A stretch of DNA of 64,000 nucleotides from Limenecus sp048360435 (GCA_048360435.1 DBGCOP010000025.1:1-64000); one strand, 5' to 3'; positions 50,569 to 59,112 are shown, numbered from the stretch's first letter. Notes: a model not told the origin generated them from the letters alone. Made by a program: numbers and translations.

Positions 50569-51933
50569 CTAGAACATCAGCCTGAACAGAAGAAATCTCT
50601 TATTCAGTTTTTCAGAGAACTTACGAAGGTTCTTTGAAGTTTCAGAGACGTTGTTGATTGTTTCATTCAACTCGTCTTTTTTGTCCGTAGTCAAGTCGTT
50701 TACCGTTTCGAGAGTACAAGACAGGTCATCAAGAGCCTTGTTGAACTTCGTAACCGTTGTATTGATTTGTGATTTCAACGCAGGATCCTTTGTCATTCCG
50801 TTCACATACTCAGAAATTTCAGAAATATTTTTGCTTGCAATCTGAAGATTTTCAAGCGTTTGTTTAGTTTTCGGATCTTCAAGAACATTGTTCAAGTTCT
50901 TCGACAATCTGTCAATTGATTTTGTTGTAGACATCAGAGTTTCTTTGAAGTCCTTGTCTGAGACAATTTCATTCAAATTGTCAGTCAATGCCATTATCTT
51001 CACAGACATTTTGTCAGTTGTTGCCATTAACGAATCAAGGTCTCCTCTTGAAGAATCAATCAACAGCTGTGTTTTATCCAGAGTAGCATTCGCCTTGATT
51101 GTGAGCAAATCAACGTTAGAAACAATCTGCTTCAAATCCGTTATTACATCATCGCTCATAATAGCCGAGAGTTTTTCATTCGTTTCGGCAAGTGCCATAG
51201 CTGCTCTGTATTGAAGTGTCATAAAATCAGACAGTCTCAAAGGCTCTATAACAGTAAATTTTGATGTTGTTTTAGGATAAGAGATTGCCATTTTTGTATA
51301 AGGTCTGACATAAAGAAGATGTTTCCCGCCCTCAAGTTTGATTTTTCCGGACAATCTTTCAGGAAGCTGAAGTCCCGGAAGAGTAATGATATAAGCAATC
51401 TTGTATGCAAATTCCGTTTTTATTTCTTCTTGAAGATTTATAGGGAGAGTATTAGTTTCAATGATTTCAATTTTTTTAACTTTTCCGACATTGTGAGGTT
51501 TTTCGCTCAAAGTCATCTGAACATTGTCATTTGCATGCAAAACCTGAGATTTTTTGTTAATCGGAAGATATATGGTTCTTAATTTAGGCGGTGTAATTTC
51601 AAGAAATTGCTCGCCTATGATGCCAGATTGCTGAATAGAAATAGAAGAAGCATTCGGAATAGTAATGTTAGGTTCCGTGATTACAAATTTCACCTTCACA
51701 TAGGGGTCGTCAAGGTTTGTCAAAACAGGTGTAATTTCTTCGACCTGACCGATTCTCAAACCCATAAGCTGTACAGCAGAACCCGGTCTCATTCCGTTAA
51801 CATCTTTAAAATCTACCGTGAGCCTTTCACCGGCAGAAAGAGCACGTCCTTTTATCCATAAAATACTGAAAATAAGGATAATCAGTGCTGACAGTGTAAG
51901 TATTCCGACTTTGAATGATGATGAAAAACGCAT
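50569..51933 (-). CDS. mlaD: MCE domain lipid-binding protein MlaD
   Basis: 454 residues. One N-terminal membrane anchor (about 8-27, VGILTLSALIILIFSILWI) and an MCE domain (about 35-115: VNGMRPGSAVQLMGLRIGQV, ISIQQSGIIGEQFLEI). The remaining 250 residues are a long helical part (NLNEIVSDKDFKETLMSTTK) that would build a tube or coiled coil, as in extended MCE proteins of cyanobacteria and plastids (TGD2). It carries phospholipid across the periplasm with MlaE and MlaF. It starts 5 bases after mlaF. Confidence 0.9.
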   Translation of the reverse strand: MRFSSSFKVGILTLSALIILIFSILWIKGRALSAGERLTVDFKDVNGMRPGSAVQLMGLRIGQVEEITPVLTNLDDPYVKVKFVITEPNITIPNASSISIQQSGIIGEQFLEITPPKLRTIYLPINKKSQVLHANDNVQMTLSEKPHNVGKVKKIEIIETNTLPINLQEEIKTEFAYKIAYIITLPGLQLPERLSGKIKLEGGKHLLYVRPYTKMAISYPKTTSKFTVIEPLRLSDFMTLQYRAAMALAETNEKLSAIMSDDVITDLKQIVSNVDLLTIKANATLDKTQLLIDSSRGDLDSLMATTDKMSVKIMALTDNLNEIVSDKDFKETLMSTTKSIDRLSKNLNNVLEDPKTKQTLENLQIASKNISEISEYVNGMTKDPALKSQINTTVTKFNKALDDLSCTLETVNDLTTDKKDELNETINNVSETSKNLRKFSEKLNKRFLLFRLMF

Positions 51934-51938
51934 TATAA

Positions 51939-52706
51939 CTATTCTAATCCTTTATCTTGTGAATCATTTTCAGAGGCTGCATCTTCTGTTCCCGCAACCT
52001 TCATGGGGCCTTCTATACACGCAGTGATAAACTGTTTTGTATATTCATTTCCATTTTCAATCATATCCTGCGGAGTGCCCGAGTATACGATTTTTGTATT
52101 ATATAACATAATAACTTTGTCAGCACACCTTTGAATGGTGGATAATTGGTGGGTGACAATAACAGAAGCAGGGTTAAATTCATTTCTCAATCTGACAATG
52201 TAATCTTCAATCATCGTTGACGACACAGGGTCGAGACCTGCTGTCGGCTCATCATAAAGAATTGTGTTCGGGTTCGTAACAATCGCTCTGGCAAAACTGA
52301 CTCTCTTTTGCATACCGCCTGAAAGTTCATGGGGCATTTTTTCTTCAATCCCCTCAAGCCCGACGAGCTTCAGCTTTTGAGCTACAATCTCTTTGAGCTG
52401 TTCATCTGTATATTTATTTTTAAATTCTTTTCTTTCTTTTAATGCAAAAGCAATATTTTCGAATACGTTCAACGAATCGAACAAAGCTGAATACTGAAAA
52501 ACCATGGCAATATCGCCGGGAGAAACTACAATCTCACCCTTGTCAGGCTTTGTAAGTCCGCAGATGAGTTTTAGAATCGTACTTTTTCCTGCACCGCTCA
52601 ACCCCACGACTGCAAGGATTTCTCCGTCCTCCACCTTGAAAGAAACATCACTCAGAACTGTTTTTCCCTTAAAACTCTTTGTTATATTTTTAACTTCTAT
52701 TGTCAT
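51939..52706 (-). CDS. mlaF: ABC transporter ATPase MlaF
   Basis: 255 residues. Walker A GLSGAGKST, Q-loop VFQYSALFDSL, signature LSGGMQKRVSFARAI, Walker B ILYDEPTAGLDP and switch VTHQ are intact. The FDSLNVFENIAFALKE segment is typical of Ttg2A/MlaF. It powers the MlaE permease to move phospholipids between membranes and keep outer-membrane asymmetry. The C-terminus is an acidic extension (EDAASENDSQDKGLE). Confidence 0.94.
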   Translation of the reverse strand: MTIEVKNITKSFKGKTVLSDVSFKVEDGEILAVVGLSGAGKSTILKLICGLTKPDKGEIVVSPGDIAMVFQYSALFDSLNVFENIAFALKERKEFKNKYTDEQLKEIVAQKLKLVGLEGIEEKMPHELSGGMQKRVSFARAIVTNPNTILYDEPTAGLDPVSSTMIEDYIVRLRNEFNPASVIVTHQLSTIQRCADKVIMLYNTKIVYSGTPQDMIENGNEYTKQFITACIEGPMKVAGTEDAASENDSQDKGLE

Positions 52707-52738
52707 AATTGTTCCTTAGTTTGCTTTTATAAGTTTTT

Positions 52739-53554
52739 TTAAAAGAAAAATAACATTGCAAAAATGTAATCGATTATACAAATCGCAACAAACGACCACA
52801 CAACGGCTTTTGTTGTTGAAATTCCGACTCCTTTTGCGCCTCCGTATGCCAGATAACCGCACGTGCAGCTGATTAACGCAATAGCCGCACCAAAACACGC
52901 TGACTTTGAAAGAGCGACAAATATGTCTTTTACAAAAAGCCCGTGCCACAAAGAACTAATATAGTTGAGCTTGCTCACATGTGCTGAAAGATAAGCGGCA
53001 ACACCGCCGCAAAAAATTCCGAAAGTTGAAGCTATCACAACAACAAACGGCATCATAACAAAGCCTGCTATGACTCTCGGTACAAAAAGATATTGAACGG
53101 GATTCACCTTCAAAACCTTCAAAGCATCAATCTGTTCGGTAACTCTCATTGTTGCAATCTCCGAGGCATAAGCGGAGCCAATCATTGAAATGATTGCAAA
53201 ACCTGCCATAATAGCACCCATTTCACGTGTCGTAACAACCCCCATAAGCGCACCGACATATTTCTCTCCGCCCTGTTTAACCATTTCAGGCGCAACCTGC
53301 ATAGAAATAATAATCGAACACATTCCGACTATCGCAAGCGTAATGGGCAAAGAATCAACCGCAAACCTTGAGCACTGATTAATTATCAGCTTCCATTGAA
53401 ACTCTCTGTTCTTTATATTAAGAAATATAATTTTCAACACCTGAAGCGAGCGAATGCCCATCTCGCCGAGGGTTTCAAAAAAATCCTCAGCCTGTTCAAC
53501 CAGCATTCTGCCCAGAGCATAGGTGGCACTTTGTTTAAATATATGATTAATCAT
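52739..53554 (-). CDS. mlaE: Lipid transport permease MlaE
   Basis: About 271 residues from ATG 53554; a GTG 36 bases upstream is in frame. The MlaE family signature is present (ITLAIVGMCSIIISMQVAPE; REMGAIMAGFAIISMIGSAY; ATMRVTEQIDALKVLKVNPV; YLFVPRVIAGFVMMP), with five or six membrane helices. First gene of mlaE-mlaF-mlaD-lpxK-waaF-like. No SD is seen; TGATACAAT lies 7 bases before the ATG, pointing to a leaderless message. Divergent from fliP. Confidence 0.93.
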   Translation of the reverse strand: MINHIFKQSATYALGRMLVEQAEDFFETLGEMGIRSLQVLKIIFLNIKNREFQWKLIINQCSRFAVDSLPITLAIVGMCSIIISMQVAPEMVKQGGEKYVGALMGVVTTREMGAIMAGFAIISMIGSAYASEIATMRVTEQIDALKVLKVNPVQYLFVPRVIAGFVMMPFVVVIASTFGIFCGGVAAYLSAHVSKLNYISSLWHGLFVKDIFVALSKSACFGAAIALISCTCGYLAYGGAKGVGISTTKAVVWSFVAICIIDYIFAMLFFF

Positions 53555-53561
53555 AAGAGTT

Positions 53562-53570
53562 ATTGTATCA
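53562..53570 (-). promoter_or_regulatory. Extended -10 promoter of the mla-lpxK operon
   Basis: On the - strand TGA TACAAT (53562-53570), 7 bases from the mlaE ATG. It agrees with the pattern seen at mfd, dnaA and the HAD-like gene. Confidence 0.45.
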
Positions 53571-53627
53571 AACTTTTTTGGAAATGGCACAGGCTTTTTG
53601 GTCTAGATTTTAAAGTTTGATTAAGAA

Positions 53628-53657
53628 TTGGTCACACCCCGAAAAACACTGTAAAAT
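53628..53657 (+). promoter_or_regulatory. Promoter of fliPQR-flhB
   Basis: TTGGTC (53628-53633), 18-base spacer, TAAAAT (53652-53657) about 39 bases before the fliP ATG. Housekeeping type; no sigma-54 box seen. Confidence 0.5.
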
Positions 53658-53695
53658 GTAACAATAGTTGAGTATTTAATAAAATTGGGAAAATA

Positions 53696-54457
53696 ATGAA
53701 AAAATTATCAAACTTTATAAAAGCACTATGTGCAATGATTATCGTCTTTTGCACGAATACAGCCGTACATGCGGCTGTTGCCTTCCCGACAATTTCTGTC
53801 GGAATGACAAATGCAAACACCCCTCAGGAATTTACTCAGGGCGTACAAATCCTCATTCTTTTGACAATTCTGACCCTCGCTCCGAGTATTTTTATCATGT
53901 GCACGGCATTCATAAGAATCATTATCGTGCTGGCTCTGACAAGACAAGCAATCGGAACTTCGACCCTTCCTCCGAATCAGGTGCTTGCAGGTTTGGCTTT
54001 GATTTTGACCTTTTTTGTAATGGCACCGACATTTACAAAAATGAACGATACGGCAATTCAGCCTTATATGAAAAATCAGATTACACAACAGGTTGCACTC
54101 GACAAAGCAATCATTCCGCTTCGTGAATTTATGATTAAACATACAGAGGAAAAAGAACTCGGACTGTTTTTGAGCATGGCAAAAATCGAAAAACCGAAAA
54201 ACTGGCAGGATGTTCCGACTTACACGCTCATTCCGGCTTATGTAATCAGTGAACTAAAAACCTCATTCAAGATAGGTTTTGTCATCTTTCTTCCGTTTCT
54301 TGTCATAGACATTGTTGTTGCGAGTATTCTTGTTTCAATGGGTATGTTATTTTTACCTCCGACAACCGTTGCTATGCCGTTTAAGCTCATTCTTTTTGTA
54401 ATGATTGACGGCTGGTATCTGATTACGAAAACACTTCTTGAAGGATTTATTACATAA
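53696..54457 (+). CDS. fliP: Flagellar export protein FliP
   Basis: 253 residues. A cleavable signal peptide (1-27, ending AVHAAVAF), then four membrane helices: QILILLTILTLAPSIFIMCT, QVLAGLALILTFFVMAPTF, IGFVIFLPFLVIDIVVASIL and FKLILFVMIDGWYLI. The segments RIIIVLALTRQAIG and MLFLPPTTVAMPFKL are family hallmarks. With FliQ and FliR it forms the core of the export gate. The first gene of a four-gene + strand operon with fliQ, fliR and flhB. Confidence 0.95.
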   Translation: MKKLSNFIKALCAMIIVFCTNTAVHAAVAFPTISVGMTNANTPQEFTQGVQILILLTILTLAPSIFIMCTAFIRIIIVLALTRQAIGTSTLPPNQVLAGLALILTFFVMAPTFTKMNDTAIQPYMKNQITQQVALDKAIIPLREFMIKHTEEKELGLFLSMAKIEKPKNWQDVPTYTLIPAYVISELKTSFKIGFVIFLPFLVIDIVVASILVSMGMLFLPPTTVAMPFKLILFVMIDGWYLITKTLLEGFIT

Positions 54458-54474
54458 CTGAAAAAGGAAAATAA

Positions 54475-54744
54475 ATGGAAGATTCCATATTTTTAACACT
54501 TACACAAAACGTACTCATATTAATATTAATATTGTCCACACCGATTTTGATAGTCAGTATGGTTGTAGGGCTTTTAATCAGCGTATTTCAGGCAGTCACC
54601 CAGATTCAAGAAGCAACTCTGACCTTTGTGCCGAAGATTATTGCAGGGATTCTTACGCTGATAATTTTGCTTCCGTGGATGCTAAACATGTTCGTTTCAC
54701 GCACAACAGAGATGTTTGAATACGTTCAAACAATGATTAAATAA
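54475..54744 (+). CDS. fliQ: Flagellar export protein FliQ
   Basis: 89 residues with two membrane helices (LILILILSTPILIVSMVVGL and IIAGILTLIILLPWMLNMFV) joined by the conserved loop SVFQAVTQIQEATLTFVPK. Four copies plug into the FliP-FliR helical gate. An AAGGA SD lies before the ATG. It follows fliP by 17 bases. Confidence 0.93.
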   Translation: MEDSIFLTLTQNVLILILILSTPILIVSMVVGLLISVFQAVTQIQEATLTFVPKIIAGILTLIILLPWMLNMFVSRTTEMFEYVQTMIK

Positions 54745-54759
54745 CGGGGTGAAAAGCGA

Positions 54760-55554
54760 GTGGAGCCGAATCTTCTGACAATGTTATCACCCGCAAATAT
54801 CGTTATTTTTGTGATAATTTTCACAAGAATAAGCGGTATGATTTTTTCAATGCCTTTGATTTCCACTTATCCAATCCCCGAACAGGTAAAAATCTGGCTT
54901 TGTGCACTCGTGGCTTTTATTTTGTTTCCCATGGTAGCGGCTTCTCCTGCCGCGGCGCATCTTGTTGTACCGCACAGCATACCGGAGCTTGGAATATACC
55001 TGTTTAGAGAGTTCGCAATAGGATATATAATCGGATTTATTGCAACTTTGATATTTACTGCCGTTCAAATCGGCGGTGAATTTGTGAGTATACAAATCGG
55101 AATCTCAATGAGCCAGGTGCTTGATCCGACAACAGGTGAAAGCACACAGGTTGTGTCTCAGATGTATTCTTATATCATGGCAATGGTCTTTATCGGACTT
55201 AATGCACATCAGTGGCTTTTTGCTTCGATTTACAAAAGTTTTCAAAGTTTTCCTCCGGGAATTGACTTTGTTTTTAATTCAGCAGTGGTTTCACAGGTTC
55301 TTCACCTCTCAGGACAAATGTTTTCTATCGGAATCAGCATGATTTTACCCATATTCTGTGTTATGTTTGTATCAGAAGTTCTAATGGGCTTTATGTCAAA
55401 AATGATGCCCCAGATGAACATATTCATGGTTGCTATACCTTTGAAGATATATGTGGGAATGATATTGCTTTTGATGTTCCTGTCACCGACTGTCAGCTAT
55501 CTTATTACGGTTACGGAAACCTACCTCAAAGGCATAATGGAGATATTTATCTAA
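54760..55554 (+). CDS. fliR: Flagellar export protein FliR
   Basis: 264 residues with a GTG start and GGGG/GAAA upstream. Six membrane helices. Conserved segments: RISGMIFSMPLIS, YLFREFAIGYIIGFIATLIF, GGEFVSIQIGISMSQVLDP, FSIGISMILPIFCVMFVSEV and MGFMSKMMPQMNIFMVAIPL. FliR completes the gate with FliP5-FliQ4 and contacts FlhB. The distance to flhB is 12 bases. Nothing suggests an injectisome homologue. Confidence 0.94.
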   Translation: MEPNLLTMLSPANIVIFVIIFTRISGMIFSMPLISTYPIPEQVKIWLCALVAFILFPMVAASPAAAHLVVPHSIPELGIYLFREFAIGYIIGFIATLIFTAVQIGGEFVSIQIGISMSQVLDPTTGESTQVVSQMYSYIMAMVFIGLNAHQWLFASIYKSFQSFPPGIDFVFNSAVVSQVLHLSGQMFSIGISMILPIFCVMFVSEVLMGFMSKMMPQMNIFMVAIPLKIYVGMILLLMFLSPTVSYLITVTETYLKGIMEIFI

Positions 55555-55566
55555 ACAGGAAAAATA

Positions 55567-56676
55567 ATGGCAGACGAAAGAACGGAAGAAGCGACCCCCA
55601 AGCGGCGGGAAGACGAGCGAAAAAAAGGGAATATATCAAAAAGTCAGGATTTGACATCTGCCTTGAGCATGATAACCGGTGTCGGACTTTTGTTCGTACT
55701 TTCTCCAATAATCATGGAAAAACTCCAGAACCTGCTTTATTACACCTGCACACACCTCAACCCCGATGAAATTCAGGTGGATGACATAATCGCACTTTTT
55801 GCACCTTATGCAAAAATCACAGGAGACATTCTGCTGCCTTTTATGCTCGGGCTTATGGTAGTAACGGCAATAGTCATAAGAATTCAGGTGGGCGCACTTT
55901 TTTCTCTTGAAAAAATAAAACCAAAAGGGGACAAACTCACACCTTCCGGCATAGTTCAGGGGTTGAAAAAAATGATGAATCCCTTTGAGCCCAAAAATAT
56001 GGTAGAAATAACAAAATCTTTCCTCAAAATGGGCATAGTAGGCTATGTGGGATTTTCAACCGTAATGGGAAGAAAAGACGAAATTCTCGGACTCCTTGGC
56101 GTGGATATTCCGACTGCGTTTGCTGTTCTTGCCAGCATACTGACACAAATGGTCATCAACATCTGCGTGGCTATGCTGATTATCGGCTTCATTGACAAAA
56201 AATATCAGGATTATGAATATAACAAATCCATAAAAATGACCAAACAAGAGATAAAAGACGAGTGGAAAAACATGGAAGGGGACCCGATTATCAAATCAAA
56301 AATCAAGTCCGCCCAGATGCAGTTCATGAAACAAAAAATGATGAGCGCAGTTCCAAATGCCGACGTGGTTGTCGCCAACCCGACCCACTTCTCTGTTGCA
56401 CTAAAATATGACAAATCAATTGCCCCTGCACCCGTCGTAGTGGCAAAAGGCGTGGACTATATGGCATTTAAAATCAGAGAAATAGCAAAAGCAAACAACG
56501 TCCCCATAGTTGAAAACAAACCGCTCGCACGCTCACTTTACAAACTGGTAAAAGTTGATCAGGCAATCCCGGCGGAGCTTTATGTAGCAGTTGCCGAGAT
56601 TCTTGCGTTTGTGTACGGCAAAAACGGCCCGCCGCAGGCACATATCCACAACCCCAACGCTCCTGTGCAAAAATAA
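55567..56676 (+). CDS. flhB: Flagellar export switch protein FlhB
   Basis: 369 residues. The N-terminus ERTEEATPKRREDERKKGNI is the family start; four membrane helices lie within about 30-215; the linker NKSIKMTKQEIKDEWKNMEG leads to the cytoplasmic domain with the self-cleavage site NPTH (271-274) in VVVANPTHFSVALKYD. Cleavage there switches export from hook to filament substrates. Downstream parts (DYMAFKIREIAKANNVPIVE, LARSLYKLV) are complete. Last gene of the fliPQR-flhB operon. Confidence 0.95.
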   Translation: MADERTEEATPKRREDERKKGNISKSQDLTSALSMITGVGLLFVLSPIIMEKLQNLLYYTCTHLNPDEIQVDDIIALFAPYAKITGDILLPFMLGLMVVTAIVIRIQVGALFSLEKIKPKGDKLTPSGIVQGLKKMMNPFEPKNMVEITKSFLKMGIVGYVGFSTVMGRKDEILGLLGVDIPTAFAVLASILTQMVINICVAMLIIGFIDKKYQDYEYNKSIKMTKQEIKDEWKNMEGDPIIKSKIKSAQMQFMKQKMMSAVPNADVVVANPTHFSVALKYDKSIAPAPVVVAKGVDYMAFKIREIAKANNVPIVENKPLARSLYKLVKVDQAIPAELYVAVAEILAFVYGKNGPPQAHIHNPNAPVQK

Positions 56677-56719
56677 TTAATCTTTGTAAATATTCTGTGC
56701 TAAAACTCTGTCCTTTAGC

Positions 56720-56725
56720 TATAAT
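56720..56725 (+). promoter_or_regulatory. -10 box before the HgdB-like gene
   Basis: TATAAT (56720-56725), about 30 bases before the ATG. The nearest -35 candidate is CTGTCC/TTTAGC, poor. It gives the gene its own start after the flhB operon. Confidence 0.4.
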
Positions 56726-56755
56726 GAATAGGAATACTAGATTTGGATAAAGAAA

Positions 56756-57898
56756 ATGGCAGAAAAAAATAAAAAAGAAAAAATTAAAGTAGCCTTCCCT
56801 CATATGGGAAATATTTATGTTGCATGGGGCTCAGCTTTGAGAAGACTCGGCGTAGAACCTTATATTCCGCCTTATTCAAGTAAAAGAACCCTGTCTTTAG
56901 GCACAAAAAACAGCCCCGAGTCAATCTGTCTGCCATACAAACTTATCCTCGGAAACTTCATCGAAGCAATCGAAGGCGGAGCCGACTATGTGGCTATGAT
57001 TTCTTCACCGGGAATCTGCCGTCTTGGTGAATACGGAGCAGGTATCCAAAACACTCTTGAAGACATGGGCTATCATGCAAACTATGTCGAACTCCAGCTC
57101 TATGACGGAATCAAAGGAATGTTCAGATTCCTGACAGAATTAACAGGGGTAAAAAATCCGATAACAATTATCAGAGCAATTATCTTTGCATTCAGAAAAG
57201 TTTTTGCTGCTGACAGAATGGAGAACCTCCTCGCATACTATCGTGCAAGAGAAGTAAAAACAGGCTCCGCAGAACGCGCCTTCAAAAGCGGAATGAAACT
57301 TATCTATGAAGCAAACCACACAAAAGACCTAAAAAAAGCAGAAAAGCTAGCTGCTGCGGAAATGAAAAAAATTGAAATCGACCCCAACAGAGAGATTTTA
57401 TACGTAGATTTGACAGGTGAAATCTACATGGTTCAAGACCCGTTCTCAAACCAGAACATAGAAAGAGAACTGGGCAGAATGGGTGTCGAAACGAGAAGAA
57501 CACTGACAATTTCAAGTTTCTTAAAAGATGCAATTATTCCGAAAATGTTTGTAAAAGGAGAAACTCACCTCGAACGCGCAATCCGTCTTGCGAAACCTTA
57601 CCTCAGAAGAGACATAGGCGGTGATTCTCTTGAGTGCGTTTCTGATATTATTTTTGCAAATGAAAACGGAAAAGACGGAATCATTCACATCAGCCCGTTC
57701 ACATGTATGCCGGAAATTATGTCACAAAACTTCTTCCCTGCAATGAGAGAAAACTGTGATATTCCGATTTTGCCTCTTATCATGGACGAACAATCAGGAA
57801 AAGCCGGATATATCACACGTCTTGAGGCTTTTGTAGACCTTATGAGAAGACGCAAAAGAAGAAAAGAACAAAAACTCGCTGAACAAACAGCAAAATAA
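56756..57898 (+). CDS. DUF2229/HgdB-like protein (acyl-CoA dehydratase activase-related)
   Basis: 380 residues. KVAFPHMGNIYVAWGSALRR starts it; Cys residues at 58 (PESICLPYK), 88 (SPGICRLGEYG) and 317 (PFTCMPE) are set as in the [4Fe-4S] binding proteins of the 2-hydroxyacyl-CoA dehydratase/CoA-substrate activase group. Members are often fused or adjacent to an ATPase activase (BcrAD/HgdC type). Here it stands alone, without an activase gene nearby. Function of stand-alone forms is not settled. The C-terminus is very basic (RRRKRRKEQKLAEQ). Confidence 0.75.
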   Translation: MAEKNKKEKIKVAFPHMGNIYVAWGSALRRLGVEPYIPPYSSKRTLSLGTKNSPESICLPYKLILGNFIEAIEGGADYVAMISSPGICRLGEYGAGIQNTLEDMGYHANYVELQLYDGIKGMFRFLTELTGVKNPITIIRAIIFAFRKVFAADRMENLLAYYRAREVKTGSAERAFKSGMKLIYEANHTKDLKKAEKLAAAEMKKIEIDPNREILYVDLTGEIYMVQDPFSNQNIERELGRMGVETRRTLTISSFLKDAIIPKMFVKGETHLERAIRLAKPYLRRDIGGDSLECVSDIIFANENGKDGIIHISPFTCMPEIMSQNFFPAMRENCDIPILPLIMDEQSGKAGYITRLEAFVDLMRRRKRRKEQKLAEQTAK

Positions 57899-57929
57899 CC
57901 CCGAAAAATTTTACACCAAGGAGACATTA

Positions 57930-58463
57930 ATGAAAATTACATCTGTAAAAAATGCTCATATACCGAGCTTCAAAGCCCGTTTTGTTTACGACGATAATCT
58001 TGAAAAATTCGCAAAAAAACTGATTGATGCGGACAATGGAGACTTTGACGAACTTTTGATTGCACAAAAATCGCTCGAGGCAGAAGACTCTGATACAAAA
58101 TTGCATTTGAAAGAAGACGGAAACAGAGTCGTAGTCGAAATCGAAAACCCCGTAAAACGCCAATCAAAATCAATCTCGGCAGGAGTTGAAAAACATGATT
58201 TTTCATACAGACACGGAAGAAATCAGGCACTGTTCGGGCTTATGAAAATTGCAGACCCGTCATCCGCCGAAAGCAGACAGCTTTTCGGAAGATATGTTCC
58301 TGATGATGAAGCGCAGGAAAGATTGTGGCGTAGTGAAATTGCAGTAGACAAAGAAAAATCAAAAAACCCGTTCTGGCAAATGTCATGTGAAGAAGAAACA
58401 CCTGCTGTCAAAAGAGCAGCAAAACTTGCGTTTCTGGCTCTTGGATGCAGTGACTTCGATTAA
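57930..58463 (+). CDS. SFKA-motif protein of unknown function
   Basis: 177 residues, SD AAGGAG at 57918-57923. It begins MKITSVKNAHIPSFKARFVY, with SFKA at residues 13-16, resembling the SFKG segment of the pentein and M16 proteins. The rest is charged and mixed alpha/beta (FAKKLIDADNGDFDELLIAQ, RHGRNQALFGLMKIADPSSA), ending with an alpha-helical part (VKRAAKLAFLALGCSDFD). No enzyme motif or signal peptide seen. Possibly specific to this lineage. Confidence 0.65.
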   Translation: MKITSVKNAHIPSFKARFVYDDNLEKFAKKLIDADNGDFDELLIAQKSLEAEDSDTKLHLKEDGNRVVVEIENPVKRQSKSISAGVEKHDFSYRHGRNQALFGLMKIADPSSAESRQLFGRYVPDDEAQERLWRSEIAVDKEKSKNPFWQMSCEEETPAVKRAAKLAFLALGCSDFD

Positions 58464-58472
58464 AAACGTAAA

Positions 58473-58652
58473 TTAGAGCAAGCCTTTTTCTTCGATAAAT
58501 TTTATCATCAAAATTTCAAGATTTTGGGTAACTTTTCCGTTTGTTTGTGCACAGGCTGCTTTGAAAAGTTCCCACAATTCATTATTAAACATAAGCGTGA
58601 CTTTTCTGTCTTTGTTGTTGGTCAGCTTTATAATTTTCACGGCATTGCTCAT
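58473..58652 (-). CDS. Small ribbon-helix-helix DNA-binding protein
   Basis: 59 residues, ATG 58652 to TAA 58473. A beta strand (RKVTLMF, about 16-22) is followed by helix A (NNELWELFKAACAQTNGKVT) and helix B (NLEILMIKFIEEKGLL), the CopG/Arc/ParD-type fold. It should bind DNA as a dimer through the strand. No SD; a TATAAT on the - strand lies at 58677-58682. It is divergent from the HAD-like gene with 124 bases between, holding four copies of a TTTATAC/GTATAAA heptamer likely to be its operator. Confidence 0.65.
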   Translation of the reverse strand: MSNAVKIIKLTNNKDRKVTLMFNNELWELFKAACAQTNGKVTQNLEILMIKFIEEKGLL

Positions 58653-58695
58653 AATATAATAGTATTTTTTTTACACATTATAAACAACCAGACTG

Positions 58696-58754
58696 TTTAT
58701 ACATATTTTTATACATATAAAATTACGTATAAAAAAACAGGTATTTTGTATAAA
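58696..58754. promoter_or_regulatory. Cluster of four TTTATAC/GTATAAA heptamers
   Basis: TTTATAC at 58696-58702 and 58708-58714 (12 bases apart) and the inverse GTATAAA at 58727-58733 and 58748-58754 (21 bases apart). The set lies between the divergent ribbon-helix-helix and HAD-like genes and would suit co-operative binding by the ribbon-helix-helix protein. Confidence 0.45.
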
Positions 58755-58764
58755 AAATTCTTTC

Positions 58765-58770
58765 TATAAT
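58765..58770 (+). promoter_or_regulatory. -10 box of the HAD-like gene, leaderless type
   Basis: Perfect TATAAT at 58765-58770 with only 6 bases to the ATG at 58777, and no SD. The last GTATAAA heptamer ends 10 bases upstream of it, so a bound repressor would block it. Confidence 0.55.
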
Positions 58771-58776
58771 TTAAAA

Positions 58777-59067
58777 ATGAAAGAAAAACCAGTCATAATA
58801 ATAGACTTCGACACAGCAATATACAAAAACAACAAAGGCAGGTTCTACCGAACAAAAAACGACACCTCAGAAATTCCCAAAGTGAACAAAAAACTCAAAC
58901 TCCTCTTTGATTCGCTCAAACAAAATTTCAAAGTTGTTCTCTGTTCAAAAAAAAATATGCACACAGCAGTACGCTGGATTGAAAAGAACAAACTCCATAA
59001 ACACTGCCTCTATATGTTAAGATGTGACAAAAAACTGAGACACACTTTTTTTATCAACAAATTTTAA
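58777..59067 (+). CDS. Short HAD-like protein
   Basis: 96 residues. PVIIIDFDTAIYKNNKGRFY carries a DxD motif I as in HAD phosphatases, and FKVVLCSKKNMHTAVRWIEK fits motif II with its Ser. Motifs III and IV (Lys and Asp pair) are not evident, and the protein is half the usual size, so it may be a minimal or degenerate HAD. The C-terminus is strongly basic (RCDKKLRHTFFINKF). Regulated together with the divergent ribbon-helix-helix gene, by inference. Not a known toxin family. Confidence 0.55.
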   Translation: MKEKPVIIIDFDTAIYKNNKGRFYRTKNDTSEIPKVNKKLKLLFDSLKQNFKVVLCSKKNMHTAVRWIEKNKLHKHCLYMLRCDKKLRHTFFINKF

Positions 59068-59069
59068 AT

Positions 59070-59112
59070 CACACATGTTTTTGTTAAGATTTATAAAACA
59101 TGATGTGTCAGG
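59070..59112 (+). terminator. Hairpin after the HAD-like gene
   Basis: ACACATGTTTT (59072-59082) is mirrored by AAAACATGATGTGT (59096-59109) with a three-base bulge. Only a weak T stretch follows. It could be a terminator or an operator of the M16 peptidase gene. Confidence 0.35.

Noticed and set aside
58681..58760. CRISPR-like repeats
   Set aside because: Only 7-base heptamers in both orientations with unequal gaps; operator-like, no spacers.
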